The notes: generated by a model not told the origin, from the letters alone. 64,000 nucleotides of DNA from Scilla litardierei (GCA_030789695.1 CM061141.1:195745689-195809688); one strand, 5' to 3'; counted from the stretch's first letter, positions 21,358-33,364 are shown. Numbers and translations are program-made.

Positions 21358-22605
21358 TTAGCCCTTTGGAAGCCAAGTCCAAGTGGACTTCCGCTTCCCA
21401 ACATAATTATTATTTCTAATCACATCATGAAAATAGGAATCAACATAAGTATTCCTATCATTAAGACTAGTGTTCTTAAGACCCCAAATAGTGTACATCT
21501 TGGGAGTCCTATTCCTAATTGCATGCATATGTGTTAGATTTCTATGTGATGTATGCTTCTTAGGAACATGATTTCTAGCATAGAGATGTGGTGGAGGATA
21601 TGCATTGTATATTCTAGGATGATATGTATGCTTGGGAACATGCATATTATATGAAGCATATGGATCATGCATGACATGATGAGGATGAGCATACATGAAA
21701 TAATGATGCGTATGAGCATACGGGTGTATAGGATCACGTACATGAGTATTTCTCATGTGTGGTTGTGTACGTGTCCGTGGGTGCGGAGCATAGAATGTGT
21801 CATGATTATCCACTTGTGAAGTAGGATGTTTCCTACGTGAATGAGTGTTAGTGTACATATAAGCATGGCCTTTCTTTTGGTTTCCACCCTTAGTGGGTTT
21901 CTTGCCAAAAGGAAGAGAAGGTGAAGTGGTGACATTCTTGGTAGGAATGCTACCTATAGTGTCTTTGACACCACTTGTGGATGCACCAGAGGAAGGCCTC
22001 ACAAAATCTATAGTGACACCACTATAGGAGGTGCGAGCATTGGATGCATTCGCTTTTACAAATCCAAGGCCAACACGATGTGTGGCATGAAATTGGTTTG
22101 CAAGTAAATCATCCAATTGTCCTTTTCCCTTATTGAATCTCACAATACAGGAGGACATGAGCTCATATTTCTCCTTTAAAGAAGAAATGTTGGTATCCAA
22201 GGTGGACACCCGTGCTTTGAGCTCGTGCACTTGGGTTTTAAGTGAATCATTCTCTAAACTCAATTGTGTGTGACGTGTAACTAGATCACTATTATCCTTA
22301 GGATGTGTTTGATCTAGTTGAGATTTGAGAGAATTCACCTCATCTTTCAATGTGACATTTTGACAAGCTAAGTTTGCTTTCTCAAGCGTTAAAGTATCAA
22401 CAATGGTGTCATTGTTGATAATACATGGAATGGATGACTTGCTAATATTCAATTTCTTTAAGCTAGTATACTTAAGCATTAAAGATTGGTATTTAGCAAA
22501 TAGTTTTTCATTAGCTATGCGAAGTTCATCCATTGTTACCTCGGTGTCGTCCATGTCGGAATCACTCTCATCGGAGAGTGGGTCTTCTAGGGCCATGAAA
22601 CACAT
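21358..22605 (-). pseudogene. Gag C-terminal extension of the Copia element
   Basis: This frame continues in phase from the zinc-knuckle ORF after a single TAG (22615-22617). It begins MCFMALEDPLSDESDSD, then has a long heptad-rich coiled coil (DELRIANEKLFAKYQSLMLK and following), a Ser/Thr-rich stretch and a His/Tyr-rich segment that precedes the protease. The MALED motif followed by coiled coil is characteristic of the long gag of SIRE/Maximus elements. The role is probably particle assembly. It ends at a stop at 21358. Confidence 0.8.
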
Positions 22606-22614
22606 GTGGGCGCT

Positions 22615-23695
22615 CTAACCCTTCTCATCATCGGAATCGCTTGCTGAGTCATCACTTGAGTCATCGAAGGTACCTACGAGTCCTTTCTTCTTGTCTCTCT
22701 TGTTCTTATCGGACTTGTGGTAATTCGGTGCCTTCCACTTTTCTTTGTTGTTTAGCATTGGGCAATCCCTCTTGATGTGCCCTGGCTTATTACACTTATA
22801 ACAAAGAGAGAAAGTAGCATTAGTAGACTCAAAACGTTTGTTTGAGGGAAGTTTACCTTTGCGGAAGAAGCGTTGGAACTTCTTCGCCATTTGGGCCATT
22901 TCACCCAAATCCATCTCGTTCTCGGATTCATCACTTTCGGATGATGATGAATTGTCGTTGAATGCCAAAGCTTTCTTCTTGGCCTCCGAGGGATTCATCA
23001 TGGCTCGAATCTTCAATCGGTTATCCCGTCTTACTTCGTAAGACATAAGAGTCCTGATGAGATTCACCACGATGTAGTTCTTCAAGTCATTGACCTTCTC
23101 GATGGCGATTGCTCTTCTTTCACATTTGGAGGTCATCCCCATGATGATCTTCCTTACCTTTTCAGGTTTGGTGTAGATTTGTCCAAGGGGTTTCCAATTC
23201 ATTCGTGATGGCGGTAAAGCGTCCGTACATCGATGCAGTGCTCTCATTATCCTGCATATGAAACAAATCGAAGTTTTGCATGACAACATATAACTTTGAA
23301 AGCTTTACCTTGTTCGTTTCCTCGTGGGTAACGATGAGATGGTTCCAAATTTGATATGCACTCTTACATGTGCATATCTTGTTGAACTCATTCGGGTCCA
23401 ACACACAATGAAGAGCGTTCATTGCTTTAGCGTTGTTGACTTCGGCGGACTTCTCGGAAGTCGTCCATTTCTCGAAATCCTCTTCGGCGGGCTCTACGTA
23501 CTCCTTGTGGATAGTTCTCCAAAGAGAAGCACTCCTAAGGAATGTCTCCATCCTACACTTCCAATAGCCAAAATTAGTGTCATTGAAACGTGGAGGACGT
23601 ACCGTAGATTGACCTTCGAAAAGTGTGGACGCTCCATCACGGTCGTGATCGTTGTACGTAGGCGGCGGAGGAACGTTGTTGTTGTTGGATGCCAT
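22615..23695 (-). pseudogene. Copia gag (UBN2-type) with zinc knuckle, frameshifted
   Basis: The start is taken at the ATG 23693-23695 (MASNNNNVPPPPTYNDHDRD), close behind the PBS. The N-terminal part has FNDTNFGYWKCRMETFL and AYQIWNHLIVTHEET, the gag-polypeptide core of Copia elements. Near 23205 one extra base in a run of C shifts the frame; the protein continues as EKVRKIIMGMTSKCERRAIA and LMSYEVRRDN to the knuckle CYKCNKPGHIKRDC and an acidic Ser/Asp tail, and then hits TAG at 22615. The shift prevents a full-length gag from this copy. Confidence 0.88.
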
Positions 23696-23709
23696 AGATA
23701 AAACCTTGC

Positions 23710-23721
23710 GCTCTGATACCA
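23710..23721 (-). other. Primer-binding site for initiator tRNA-Met
   Basis: Minus-strand TGGTATCAGAGC lies two bases from the inner end of the 5' LTR (23724) and 14 bases before the gag ATG. Confidence 0.92.
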
Positions 23722-23723
23722 AT

Positions 23724-25474
23724 TGCAAGGACCTTGTCTATGGGGAAAACACTAGAAGGGGGGTTGAATAGTGTTTATGCAAATTTAAAAGGAATTTACG
23801 CCAAATAAAATGCAATCCAACAAATAGTGCGGAATAGAAAAACAACCCAAAATGAAACACACGCAAACGCAGAGATGTTTCAAGGGTTCGGATTACCTAA
23901 GTCAACTCCCGACTTGTTCCCGATTTCCTTAAAGCCCACTTGTAGCAACCCTACAAGTGCATTCGAATACAATCGATGTCATTGACTCCCACAACCAGGG
24001 AGCAAGAAAAACCACTCTCACAACCGAGAGCACAACTCAAATAACGAATGTTATGAACTAATGAAAACAACACTTACAATCACCTAAGCATTGAAGTAGA
24101 ACTTGAAGGAGCAGTGTGATGTGTGTTGAAGAACTCTCTTGGAAGAGAGGAAAAGCCCTTTCTCTTGACTGCACCAATTGCCTAGAAGATCACTCTTTGG
24201 TTCTAGGTTGGGAGCAAGAGAACAAGATATGGAAATACTTAGGGCTTTGGATTTGAGAGCTTTGATCTTTGGAAATGAAAGCTTGAGAGATTTTGCAATG
24301 AATGAGTAACGTTCCAATGGAACAGTAAAAGCTCTATTTATAGTTTTCTCAAATCCACAAAACAGTTTAGGCAAAAACCCAATTGAAATCCGTGAGAAAA
24401 ATCTCAATGGATATAATCTGAACTCGCGACAGTCGACCGTTGAACAATCCTCAGTCGACTGTTGAACAGTCAGCAAGGGTAGGTGAGAATTCATAACGAT
24501 AACTTACCACGTGGACAGTCGACTGATGAAGCAAAGACAGTCGTCTGTTAAACCACCAGGCGACTGTAATTTCTTCGACAGGCGACTGGCCGAGAGATGG
24601 GTAAGTTAGACAAATACTGGAAATCTCACAGTAACAGGACAGACGACTGATTCAAGAAATGCAGTCGACTGTTAATCAGAACAGGCGACTGTAAAACCTT
24701 AAACAGACGACTGTCAAAAGCAAGAGAAATTTCCAGAGAGCTGAGTCAAAGAAATGACTTACAGATAGGTGACCGTTGCAGTATAGACGGGCGACTGATC
24801 CAATAGACAGTCGACTGTATTTACAGCATTAGTCGACTGGCCGTAAAAGTCAGATCAAATAAAGTTTGGGCAAGGATAGACAGGCGACTGATTTACACAA
24901 CACAGTCGACTGTCATTTGGACATGCGCCTGTGAATCGTTCATCAGTAGCCTGTGCGAAATAATCAGAGAAGGCCCAAAACTATATTGTAATAGTCTGTG
25001 CATAACAGGCGACTGTAGAACAAAACACAGTCGACTGTTTTTGAGACAGGCGACTGTAAACTGTTCAGCAGTCGGCTGTTATAAACAATCCTAGCACAAA
25101 CAATAAAGAATTGAATTGGGATCAAAGGACAATTGATCTAATGAAGTCCTATGACTGAATGTAGATGTGTGTGAGTGCTCCATCAAAGTTCTACTTCTAA
25201 GCTACATACTAGAAGAGATAAAAGAAAAATTACATTGACGAATAATCTCTTCTTTCCATCGTATGAGCTTGAAGTCTTGACGGAGCTTCAATCATCAATC
25301 TACGATCATCCAATTCATGTCATTTGCCTTCAATGACGTTTGTGAGTCATCCATTGCTAGTAGATCTTCATAATTAGCTTAGGCAATGGATTAACTGCAA
25401 AAGAAGGGACTAGTCACAAGTATTTATCTTTGCTCATCATTAACACCAAGTAGGGAGAAGTCCAATACTCAACA
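23724..25474 (-). repeat. 5' LTR of the Copia element (1,751 bp)
   Basis: It matches the 3' LTR, with TG...CAACA ends and a flanking ACCTT duplication. A stretch of about 60 bp present in the other copy is absent near 23921. It contains the sense-strand TATA box at 24334-24343 and the CAGTCGACTG-type array between about 24426 and 25080. Confidence 0.95.
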
Positions 25475-25479
25475 ACCTT

Positions 25480-26174
25480 TTCTTGCAACGGCTTGTAGAG
25501 ACTCAGATGACAGCAGGAGATCATGTAGCCTGAGTTTGCTGGATCGTTATCGTGGCCGACCTTGTCAGAGCGGCAGTCCTCTGGTGGCCACTTCTAAGGA
25601 GCCGCCCCCGGGTGTGTCCTGCTGAGGTCATCCTTGTTTGAGACCTGCTTGCCGACCTGGGTCAACGAGTGCAGGTTTGTTGGGCTATACCTGCAGCGTG
25701 GTCGAATGACCTCTTAAGTTGCTCTCGGGCAGTCCTTGGGGACATGTGTATCTGTTAGACTCAGTTCTAGTGGGCCCCCACTATTAGGTCTGGCTGGTCC
25801 CTAACTACGGTGCCCAGCCCAAAATATCACTTACATGTGCGCCTCATCTTCTAGCTTGACAATGTCGACCTGAGCTACACCTTCGAGGTCTGACGTAGAG
25901 AAGCAAGATGACGAAGACTGAAGAGAAGATGAAGAGTTGAAGAACATCAGCCGATCTCGTCCGATTAGACCAACTCGCTTCAGAATGTGGCGTCCGAGGC
26001 GGCGTATAGGGAAGAAAAAACTCATCTTGCCTGCTAACGTGGCCGCCTCCTCAAGGAACCCGAAATGACAGAACCGATGTGACTTGTACTTTTCATGGGC
26101 CTCGAGAAGTCAGGCCCAGTTCTCGAAGGGACACTGCTGCTGATGTGGGGCTGATATGCTGAGAGTAGGGTGAG
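25480..26174 (-). repeat. Probable Tat-type LTR remnant, right part
   Basis: Continues the sequence interrupted at 13151, since the same ACCTT lies on both sides of the Copia element. It is GC-rich with no coding frame. It is itself interrupted at about 26180 by the next LTR and may resume at 28784. Assignment to a Tat LTR rests on the left part. Confidence 0.4.
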
Positions 26175-26507
26175 CAGGTTGTTGATATATTAAATCTCAC
26201 ATCGTGTGGTTTCGATGATGAACAAATAATGCATCTAAACTATTTGAGTGCAAGAGCTAAGGAAAATCAAATGAAGCACTCAAATAGATTAGGGATGAGC
26301 TAAACAAGGTCATGGACCAAATTGGAGCAAGACAAATGCTTGAAATAGCAAGAATGCATCAATGGGCTTCAATGAATTATTTTCATATTGATGTATTTTT
26401 TATTATTTTGTCTTAGTTTAGTAAGGCATTGCTAGAAGCTCTCACACTTTACAAATGATTTTAAAAAATTTTAAATGATTTTTCATTAAGTATCCTACGT
26501 ATCATCT

Positions 26508-26763
26508 GAATAATCGACTAATCGACTACTCCTTATATGTGAGTCGACTACTTTCATTAGGAAATCTGTCCCACGAAATAGTCGATTACCATTGTTTTGG
26601 GAGTCGACAACAGTTGTTCTGAGAGTCGACTTCCAGTTGTATTGTAGTCGACTACCGATAGCTGGAAATAAAACGCAGGTACCGGATTTTCGGTAAGCTG
26701 TTTTTTAATCTGTTGGAGTGGTGTTTTGGGAACAGATTTTCAACGATTTTCACCCCATATAAG
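26508..26763 (+). promoter_or_regulatory. U3 AGTCGAC-motif cluster and TATA-like box
   Basis: At least eight motifs of the AGTCGACTA / AATCGACTA / AGTCGATTA type lie between about 26510 and 26655, the last being the palindrome GTAGTCGACTAC at 26644-26655. CCATATAAG follows at 26755-26763, about 100 bp downstream. The arrangement parallels the other LTRs in this window. Confidence 0.6.
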
Positions 26764-27354
26764 TTGTGTTTTGCAGAGGTTTTAGCAAGGAATATTGATC
26801 ATATTTTCAAGAGAAGAATAGTTTCCAAGCTCAAAAGCTTTCAAGCAAAAATCCTTTTTTCTTTAGCAAATGCTATACATTTTTCTCAAATCTTTAGCCA
26901 AAGTTTTTTGATCTCAAAAGATTTCACTTTCAATATCTTTAGAGATTAAGCTTTAGCTTATAGCCAACACAACACAAAGCTTCCAGGCAAGGCTATATGT
27001 AAAATTGTCTTCATCCAAAAGAGAAATGAAAATCCTCAAAGCGTTGAGGTGGTGAGTTTTAATTTCTTGAGAAGAAATTGTTGTAAGCTAGACCTCTTAG
27101 GAAGATGCAATTGTAACTGTTTGGAAAATAGTGGATTGAGCCGAGTGGAACTTGGGTGACTAGATTAGAATACGTGAACCAAGTGGGTATCCGAACCAGG
27201 GTAAACTCGTGTTTACGTTTGCTATCCATTTTCTGTGTTTCAATTATTTATCTTGTTTGTGATTTATTTCTGCTGCACGTATATTATTTGTTGATTAAGT
27301 TTAAATTAGGTAACACTAATTGTAAATTTAGGTAGATAATCTAGCGGAAGTTTT

Positions 27355-28704
27355 TGTTGAGGGATATATGCCCTCAGTTCATTTGTAATTGATGCAAATG
27401 GATTATTTGCATTTGATGCAATAATATTTAAATACATCACAAATTGTTTGCGAGCGTATTTTAATGGCATAGAAATGAAGAGGATTTTTCCACGAATGTC
27501 ACGAAAAAAACCGCACTCAAATCGGAGCTCAGTAGGAGCATAAAAGCTCCAGTAAAAGGACAAAGGCTAGCCCAGTCTTGGGGGGGATTAGAGTCCGCCC
27601 AGCATGGCATGCTAAGCCCGCCCGCATTTGCGGGCAGGGCGAGCCTGTCAAGCGGGCTCAGCCCGCCCGCAAATGCAGGCAGGTCAAGCCCGCCCGCGCG
27701 GGCGGGCTCGCCCCGCGGACTGGGCGGCACAACTGTCCTTTGGTCCCCATTTGTGGGGCCCACGCTAGGGTTTTAAACACAATTTTCAGCGGTGGCTGTA
27801 ATTTTGGCGAATTGCTGATTTTAGCCCAACTTTGGGACTACGTTTGAGGGATCAAATGAAGTCAAAATGGAGCACCGTTTGTTTCTATGTGTTCACCGTT
27901 CGATGCTCTTCGAGATAGGTTGTATCTATTACGAAGCTTAACGGTGAGGGAGGAAAATTCGCTAAAGATTGCCTTTGTGAAAGTCAAACTTTAGTTGATT
28001 TTTTCCCACTGCATATCTTTAGTCACACATCGGATATGATGAGAAGGGGAGGGGTCAGCCGTCTATATAAATAGGGGCCAACACTCTCCTTGAAAACTCG
28101 TACCAAGTCCCAAAATCCGAGAAGCTTACAAAAGTTTGGAGCACGCTCGGATTAAGACTTAAATTAATTATTCCCTCTCTCCCTAAAATTCTTTCTTGCT
28201 CCTGATTGGGCTCTAGCAAATTTACAAAGGAGTTCGGATCGGATTCGAAGTCTTGACGGAGGTCCACTCAAGGTGAAATCTTCTTCTTCGGTGCGTGGTT
28301 GGCTCGACGACAATGGTGTTGCTCGCCTTGGGATGCGGTGCGGTTTGGGACGCGGTTCGGCTTACGATGAGGTGCGGCTTGGGACGCGGTTCAGCTTGAG
28401 AGAAGCGATGCAGGGCCAAAGAAATGTTGCTGAAACGACGCTTCGTATTCTGCGGAAACGAAGTGAAAGGTATGTAGTTTAAATATTTATGCGTTTATAA
28501 TTGCAAATGTTAGATAGATCTATCCTTAGGGGTTGGTCGGACCCAATCTCGGGATAGTAGAGATCTTGGCTAGGGTTTGTTCTCTTTAGGGCTAGATTTA
28601 AAATAGTTTTAAATCGGTTTTTCCGCTGAAATTTTGTTTTCGTCGTTCGTCCGATTTAGGCCGGACGTCGATTTTATAGCCATAAGGACCCAGAAAACCC
28701 AACA
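27355..28704 (+). repeat. Solo LTR, 1,350 bp, TSD GTTTT
   Basis: The ends are TGTTGAGGGATATATGCCC and AGAAAACCCAACA (TGTTG...CAACA), flanked by exact GTTTT at 27350-27354 and 28705-28709. A plausible promoter CTATATAAATAGGGG lies near 28063 on the plus strand. 27578-27730 has repeated GCCCGCCCGC blocks forming palindromes. The family is not identified; Copia is likely from the ends. Small ORFs inside are not convincing. Confidence 0.82.
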
Positions 28705-28783
28705 GTTTTATTATTTCATTGGGCACTAATTACTCCCTTCTAATGTCTACTTGTCATCCATGGATGGAAGTCACAACACGGGT

Positions 28784-29391
28784 AGGGGTGACGTGCGGGC
28801 TGAACGGCATGGATCTTTTCAGCGAGATCATGGGTTTGTACAGATACGATTTGTTCCTACCTAAGTCAGTTTGGACTTGATCGTGGAGATCGAACAGCCA
28901 AAACTGGCTCCCATCCTCTCGCCCAGGCTCCCCCCTTAGGCAAGTTAAAAGGCGGAGGATGCCAGTGGTTAGCTGCACTTGTACTTAACCATTGCTCGTT
29001 TGTTTACAATAGCACTTCTGAGTTTCTGACTTGTTCGGCGACTGCCGCTTCCTTGCTAGAAAAGATAAATTTTCTTTGTTGTCCTTTTGCTTCTTTGGTT
29101 CTTTCTTCCTATGTTGCAAAACACAGTTATGTCGAACGCCACTGATTCCCAAGCAACTCCTTCCGACAACTTCATGTTGTCAACCCCAGAGAGTTTACCG
29201 TCGCAGACAGAGATTTCCGTCGGGGGGGATGGGTCATCCCATCGAGGGGATGTGAGAGAAAACATTGGAATTCGAAGTTCAATGGCCTCACAACTTGGCG
29301 TCTGTGGAGGGGATGCTATCGGCTCGCTACTGTGGTGCTCATATTCACAAGGCTATGCCATCTGCCCCCCTCTGACCTGTTGCTTCGATTG
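28784..29391. other. Unassigned sequence between insertions
   Basis: About 600 bp, possibly the continuation of the Tat-type LTR remnant. A frame at 29087-29455 reads through it but has no recognisable domain. Confidence 0.3.
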
Positions 29392-31310
29392 TGTGACGGC
29401 CAGTATCCATCACTACCGTATTTTGGTACAAATACTTTCAAACAGTTACAAATAATAAGTTTATATGATTCTTAAACTAATTAAGTTTTAAGATACTATT
29501 ATTTTATACCTTTTTATATTTACTAATTACTTTAACTAATCTGGAGTATGATATGATATGATTAAGACTTAGTATGTTTTGCATGTCATTAATTTTTATT
29601 ATTACTAAGTTGATATGATTAAGATAATTACATTAAGTTAGCTATTATAAAATCGGAGAATCAATTTATTAAATTCAAATTCAAAGTTTAAATTTCATTT
29701 CAAAATTCTAAAAACTTTCAAATAACTTTCTATTAAAACCTTTAGCTAATTAAGAAGTTTTTCTCTCACTCAATCCCCCCCTAATCACTCCTTAATAATT
29801 GTTTTTAATTCAAACTTTCCTTAACTCCTAACTATTAATCTCCCTAATAATTGTATTTAATTCAATCCTTCCTTTTATTCTTAGCTTTATCACAGGCCAT
29901 TTCAAATCCTTTCTTTCTTTCACTTAGCAATTAGCACCTACCAAATCAATACCAAAAGAATAAACTTTAACGTAACCCTACTTCAACCCTCAGCCTTCAT
30001 CTCTATTTCTCAAATTATCAACCTTCTCAATGAAACTCTCCCTCCTTCATTCTTCTTATCTTTTCTCCCATCTCATCCCCAAAACCCATTGCAGACCCCG
30101 CCCCCGCCTCTTCCCTTCAGGCCAGCAGCACAATCCACAGGAGGCCGACGGATCATCCTGTTCCCCGTCTTCCAGCGACCAGCAGCAAGGGGCCGAGCCC
30201 CTTATTCCGACAGCAAAAAGCAAGGGGGGATGGGCCTCCCCTATTTCGTCCAGCAGCAGGGGAGCCGACCTCATAATGATGTCGTTTTCTGGCCAACGGA
30301 GAGGCGACCTCCCCTCTGGCGGTCCAGCTCCGGTGACGGCCCAGCTGCGGGACTGGTAGCCCCTCTCGACCGGCCTCCTTCCCCTTGTTTCCCTTTCCGA
30401 CAAACATGAGCGCGAATTCTAGCTCTCCCTTCCTCGCGGCACTTCGCCTACCAAGTGTTTGACGAAATGCCCCAACGAGATCCCGTTAACTTCACAAGCC
30501 CGATGAGCTTCCAATGATCCCGATTTCATCGCAGGTGAACCCAACGCTCGCCTTCCTCCTCGGATCGCAACACGCAGTAGGTTCCCTTAGCTCATTCCCA
30601 ACGTTTTCTGGCTTTAGTTTCAATGGGAAACAACTCGTAATCTTGATAATACTTCCAGTTGCAATTGGGGTTGATATGTATTAGTTAATACTAGAGAAGC
30701 ACATATTCCCCAGGATTATTGACACTCAATATATCATTATATTTGTCATATCTTAATTCTATCATATATAGAGTAGGAATCATTAGCCTTGTAAACAATT
30801 TAATAAGACATATGTATTTTACAGAACATATTATGTAACAGTATCACATAAGTCATGCTTTCTGTAATAACATTTATTGTGTTGTATGAAGATATCAACT
30901 GCTAATTACCATTGCATGAACTGTTAATTACCCTTTTCACATTCTCATCTTAGTATCTATTATGTTCAATTTACTATTTGTGGATATGAATTGAAACATA
31001 GGCTTCGGACAAGTCCTGTTTTCAAAGGAATGTATTTAAATGATAGGCTAGTTCACATGTAATAACCCTCATATGTTCATATTTTAAAACTACTTCCATT
31101 ATATATTTTACTTGCACATATACCACTTATGATGACATTTATTACCAATTGGTGTATAACCATGTAAATATGATATAATCGGCTTGGTGAAAGTTTTATG
31201 GAATTATTTCTTAAAGTCAATATTAACACATCATTACTCATGTGAATTCATTAATTCTTGTTGGTATTAGTAATGTTCAAGCCATCAGAATTATTGTATA
31301 ATGGTATTAG
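29392..31310 (+). repeat. Probable Gypsy LTR, left part (split by Copia element)
   Basis: It starts TGTGACGGCCAGTATCC, an end sequence typical of Tekay/Del-type LTRs. It has no gene: an AT-rich stretch, a C/T-rich stretch with GC-rich ORF-like frames at 30030-30410 that look like chance, and more AT-rich DNA. It is interrupted at 31310 and continues at 39969 after an ATTAG duplication. Confidence 0.45.
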
Positions 31311-31456
31311 TGTTGTGAATGGAAATAACCAGAGTCGGTTAGGATTGCGGGTATCTTAGAGATACGCTCATATCTATGTATTCGATGTATCTACTCTCCT
31401 ACCATGCCTATAAATAAAGGGCTGGGGGTTCCTCCCCCAGTAGTTGATTCATAACA
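31311..31456 (+). repeat. 5' LTR (146 bp)
   Basis: TGTTGTGAATGG...GATTCATAACA. It contains TATAAATA at 31409-31416 and, just downstream, a hairpin CTGGGGG-TTCCT-CCCCCAG (31422-31440) near the expected start of the transcript. An LTR this short is unusual for Copia. Confidence 0.95.
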
Positions 31457-31457
31457 C

Positions 31458-31470
31458 GTTATCAGCACGA
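31458..31470 (+). other. Primer-binding-site motif
   Basis: GTTATCAGCACGA sits one base after the LTR end. The same motif follows the 5' LTR in several plant Copia groups. The tRNA used was not determined. Confidence 0.7.
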
Positions 31471-31799
31471 CTCTAAAAATTTTTATTTTCCACAAAATTT
31501 TCTTTCTGTTCGTTGCGAAGGCGAAGTCGAAGGCGAGACGGGAGATCCACGAGCGCGGTGCAAGGCTTCCTCCACCAAGGGTCGTCATCCGCGTAGGGCT
31601 TCGAGCAACCGTCGCTATATCCGGAGGACGGATATAGAGGTAAAAACACTAAAAACGATATTTTTAATCATACGTATGATTATCCCTCCCCTAGATCTCG
31701 CAAGATCGATATGGGGATTATTTGTCGCCTTGAAAACGACGGAATTTTCATCCAAAAACTCAATTTTTAGGGCTAAAACCCTAATTTTGATCTCTCCGG

Positions 31800-32175
31800 C
31801 GGCTAGCCGTCGCCGGAACCCCCCCCCCCCTCGCCGGAACCCCCCTCGCCGGACCCCCCCCCACCTTGGCCGCCTCCCCCTGCAGGGGGGGCGGCCCCCG
31901 CCGCCGCCCCCTGCAGGGGGCGGCGGCCGCCGTGGCCGCCTCCCCCTGCAGGGGGGGCGGCCCCCCTTGGCCGCCTCCCCCTGCAGGGGGGCGGCCCCCG
32001 CCGCCGCCCCTGCAGGGGGCGGCGGCCCCCGAGGCCGCGCCCCCCCTGCAGGGGGGGCGGCCCCGGCCGCGCCCCCCTGCAGGGGGGCGGCCCGCCGCCG
32101 CCGCCCCCTGCAAGGGGCGGCGGCCCCGGCGGCCGCGCCCCCCCTGCAGGGGGCGGCGGTGCCGCCGCCCCCCAA
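31800..32175. repeat. Array of CCCCCTGCAGGGGG palindromes
   Basis: Nine copies of a CTGCAG-centred palindrome flanked by C and G runs, spaced about 28-40 bp, separated by GCCGCC/GGCGGCC-rich linkers that are themselves complementary. On RNA each would fold as a hairpin. The seemingly long ORFs here in all frames reflect stop-poor GC-rich repeats. Confidence 0.9.
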
Positions 32176-32212
32176 ACCCTAATCTGAAAGAGAGGAAAAA
32201 AAATTAAAATGA

Positions 32213-32421
32213 TACAGCCTGTGGGCCTGAAGCCCACAGGTCGGCTGTGGGCTTCAGGCCCACATGCCAATTATTTCATCAACAAAAAAAAAGCCTGTGC
32301 GCCTGAAGCCCACAGGCCGGCTGTGGGCTTCAGGCCCACAGGCCGATTTTTCTTTAGAAAAAAAAATCTATGGGCCTGAAGCCCATAGGCCGACTGCGGG
32401 TTTTCAGACCCGCAGGCTGTT
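32213..32421. repeat. Three nested palindromes of the CCTGTGGGCCTGAAGCCCAC type
   Basis: Around 32214-32268, 32292-32345 and 32369-32420 the same palindromic module occurs. Each has two small hairpins (GTGGGC-CTGAA-GCCCAC and GTGGGC-TTCAG-GCCCAC) that are also complementary to each other, so alternative folds are possible. The third copy is more diverged. Confidence 0.85.
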
Positions 32422-33364
32422 TTATCTAAAAAAAAGGGGGGGGGGGAAGCAAAGGCTATTAACAAGCCTTAAAAGGCAACTTGCTAGCCTAAAAATTAAT
32501 TTAAAAGGGGGATTTAAGGGTAAAATATTCGTGAGAAATCATGGTAAATTACGGGACAAATATCGGGCAAGCGAGGACTTTTTGGGGATTCTTGGGGGGC
32601 TTTTGGGATGATGAGGGAAACTTTTCCCTCTGACAAAGAAAATGTTTATTTTGGGCTCTTAATCAATTTAATTGATTAAACCCATTCAAATTACAACCTT
32701 TGCATTGTAATGATTTTTTCTGCAAAAATCATATTTACATGCTTTGCATTTCTGGTATATTCTGTTGGATATTATATGCGTGGTTGTGCATTATATTTAA
32801 AACTTAATAATTAGGAAGATCCTGCGACCGCTCTGCCGTTAGTAACCTAAACTAACGGTGTATGACGTTGCCCAGTGGTCCAATAATTATTAAGTGTTTA
32901 AATTATTTATCCATCTCTGCGAATATTAAATGCCTGTGATGCCTGTGATGAAAATGTCTGATGAAAATGTTATGAGCACAATATTTCTGCATGAATTGCT
33001 AAATGTGGTTTTTGGATCGGCCGTTTAGTCCCACAGTTTATTTCCCGCACTTTTCTTTTATTTTTGAGAGAAATTGTAGTGAGGAATTTATGTAAATGTC
33101 AAAGAAAGAAGACCAACTTCCATGGAGACGGAGGCCACGTTTGAAGATGGAGATATCATATGGGACCCACAGGGTTTCCAAAGTTGTATTTTCATTTTCT
33201 TTAAGCTGCAAATTTGTATAATTTGGACTGTGGACTTTTTTGGACTCTTTCTTGTGGGACTGGCCGATCCACACATTTAGTCTTTCGTTAAATATTGCCT
33301 CCGCATGAAAATGTTTTCTCTGAATTAATTATTAATTCATGCATGTTTGTGCTCTGCTAGATAA

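Larger units (their letters stand above)
13152..25474 (-). mobile_element. Complete Copia element, Maximus/SIRE type, 12.3 kb
   Basis: Two long similar LTRs (13152-14956, 23724-25474) with TG...CAACA ends flank PBS, gag, protease, integrase, RT, RNase H, an extra ORF and a polypurine tract in the order of a Copia element read on the minus strand. Exact 5 bp target duplications ACCTT occur at 13147-13151 and 25475-25479. The long LTRs, CX2CX4HX4C gag with a long charged C-terminal extension, and an additional 3' ORF are typical of the Maximus/SIRE lineage. Gag and pol contain several stops and frameshifts, so this copy cannot move itself, but the LTRs are still closely similar, so the insertion is not ancient. 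Confidence 0.95.
26180..28778 (+). repeat. Maximus-like solo LTR, interrupted by another LTR
   Basis: The start TGTTGATATATTAAATCTC and the TTTCGATGATGAACAAA segment resemble Maximus/SIRE LTR starts, and the end is GTCACAACA. With the insertion 27355-28709 removed the LTR is about 1,244 bp. Flanks CAGGT (26175-26179) and CGGGT (28779-28783) match at 4 of 5 bases, an aged target duplication. It is read on the plus strand, with an AGTCGAC motif cluster upstream of a TATA-like box. No internal element sequence is present, so it is a solo LTR left by LTR-LTR recombination. Confidence 0.7.
31471..33364 (+). other. Long structured leader of the Copia element
   Basis: Nearly 1.9 kb of untranslated sequence before gag. 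It contains a GC-rich palindrome array (31800-32175), a block of nested palindromes (32213-32421), a G run (32437-32447) and AT-rich sequence. ORFs on both strands in the GC-rich part arise from composition. Confidence 0.6.

Noticed and set aside
31615..32270. Gly/Ala/Pro-rich ORFs on both strands
   Set aside because: Product of GC-rich palindromic repeats without stops in the Copia leader; no codon bias or domain.
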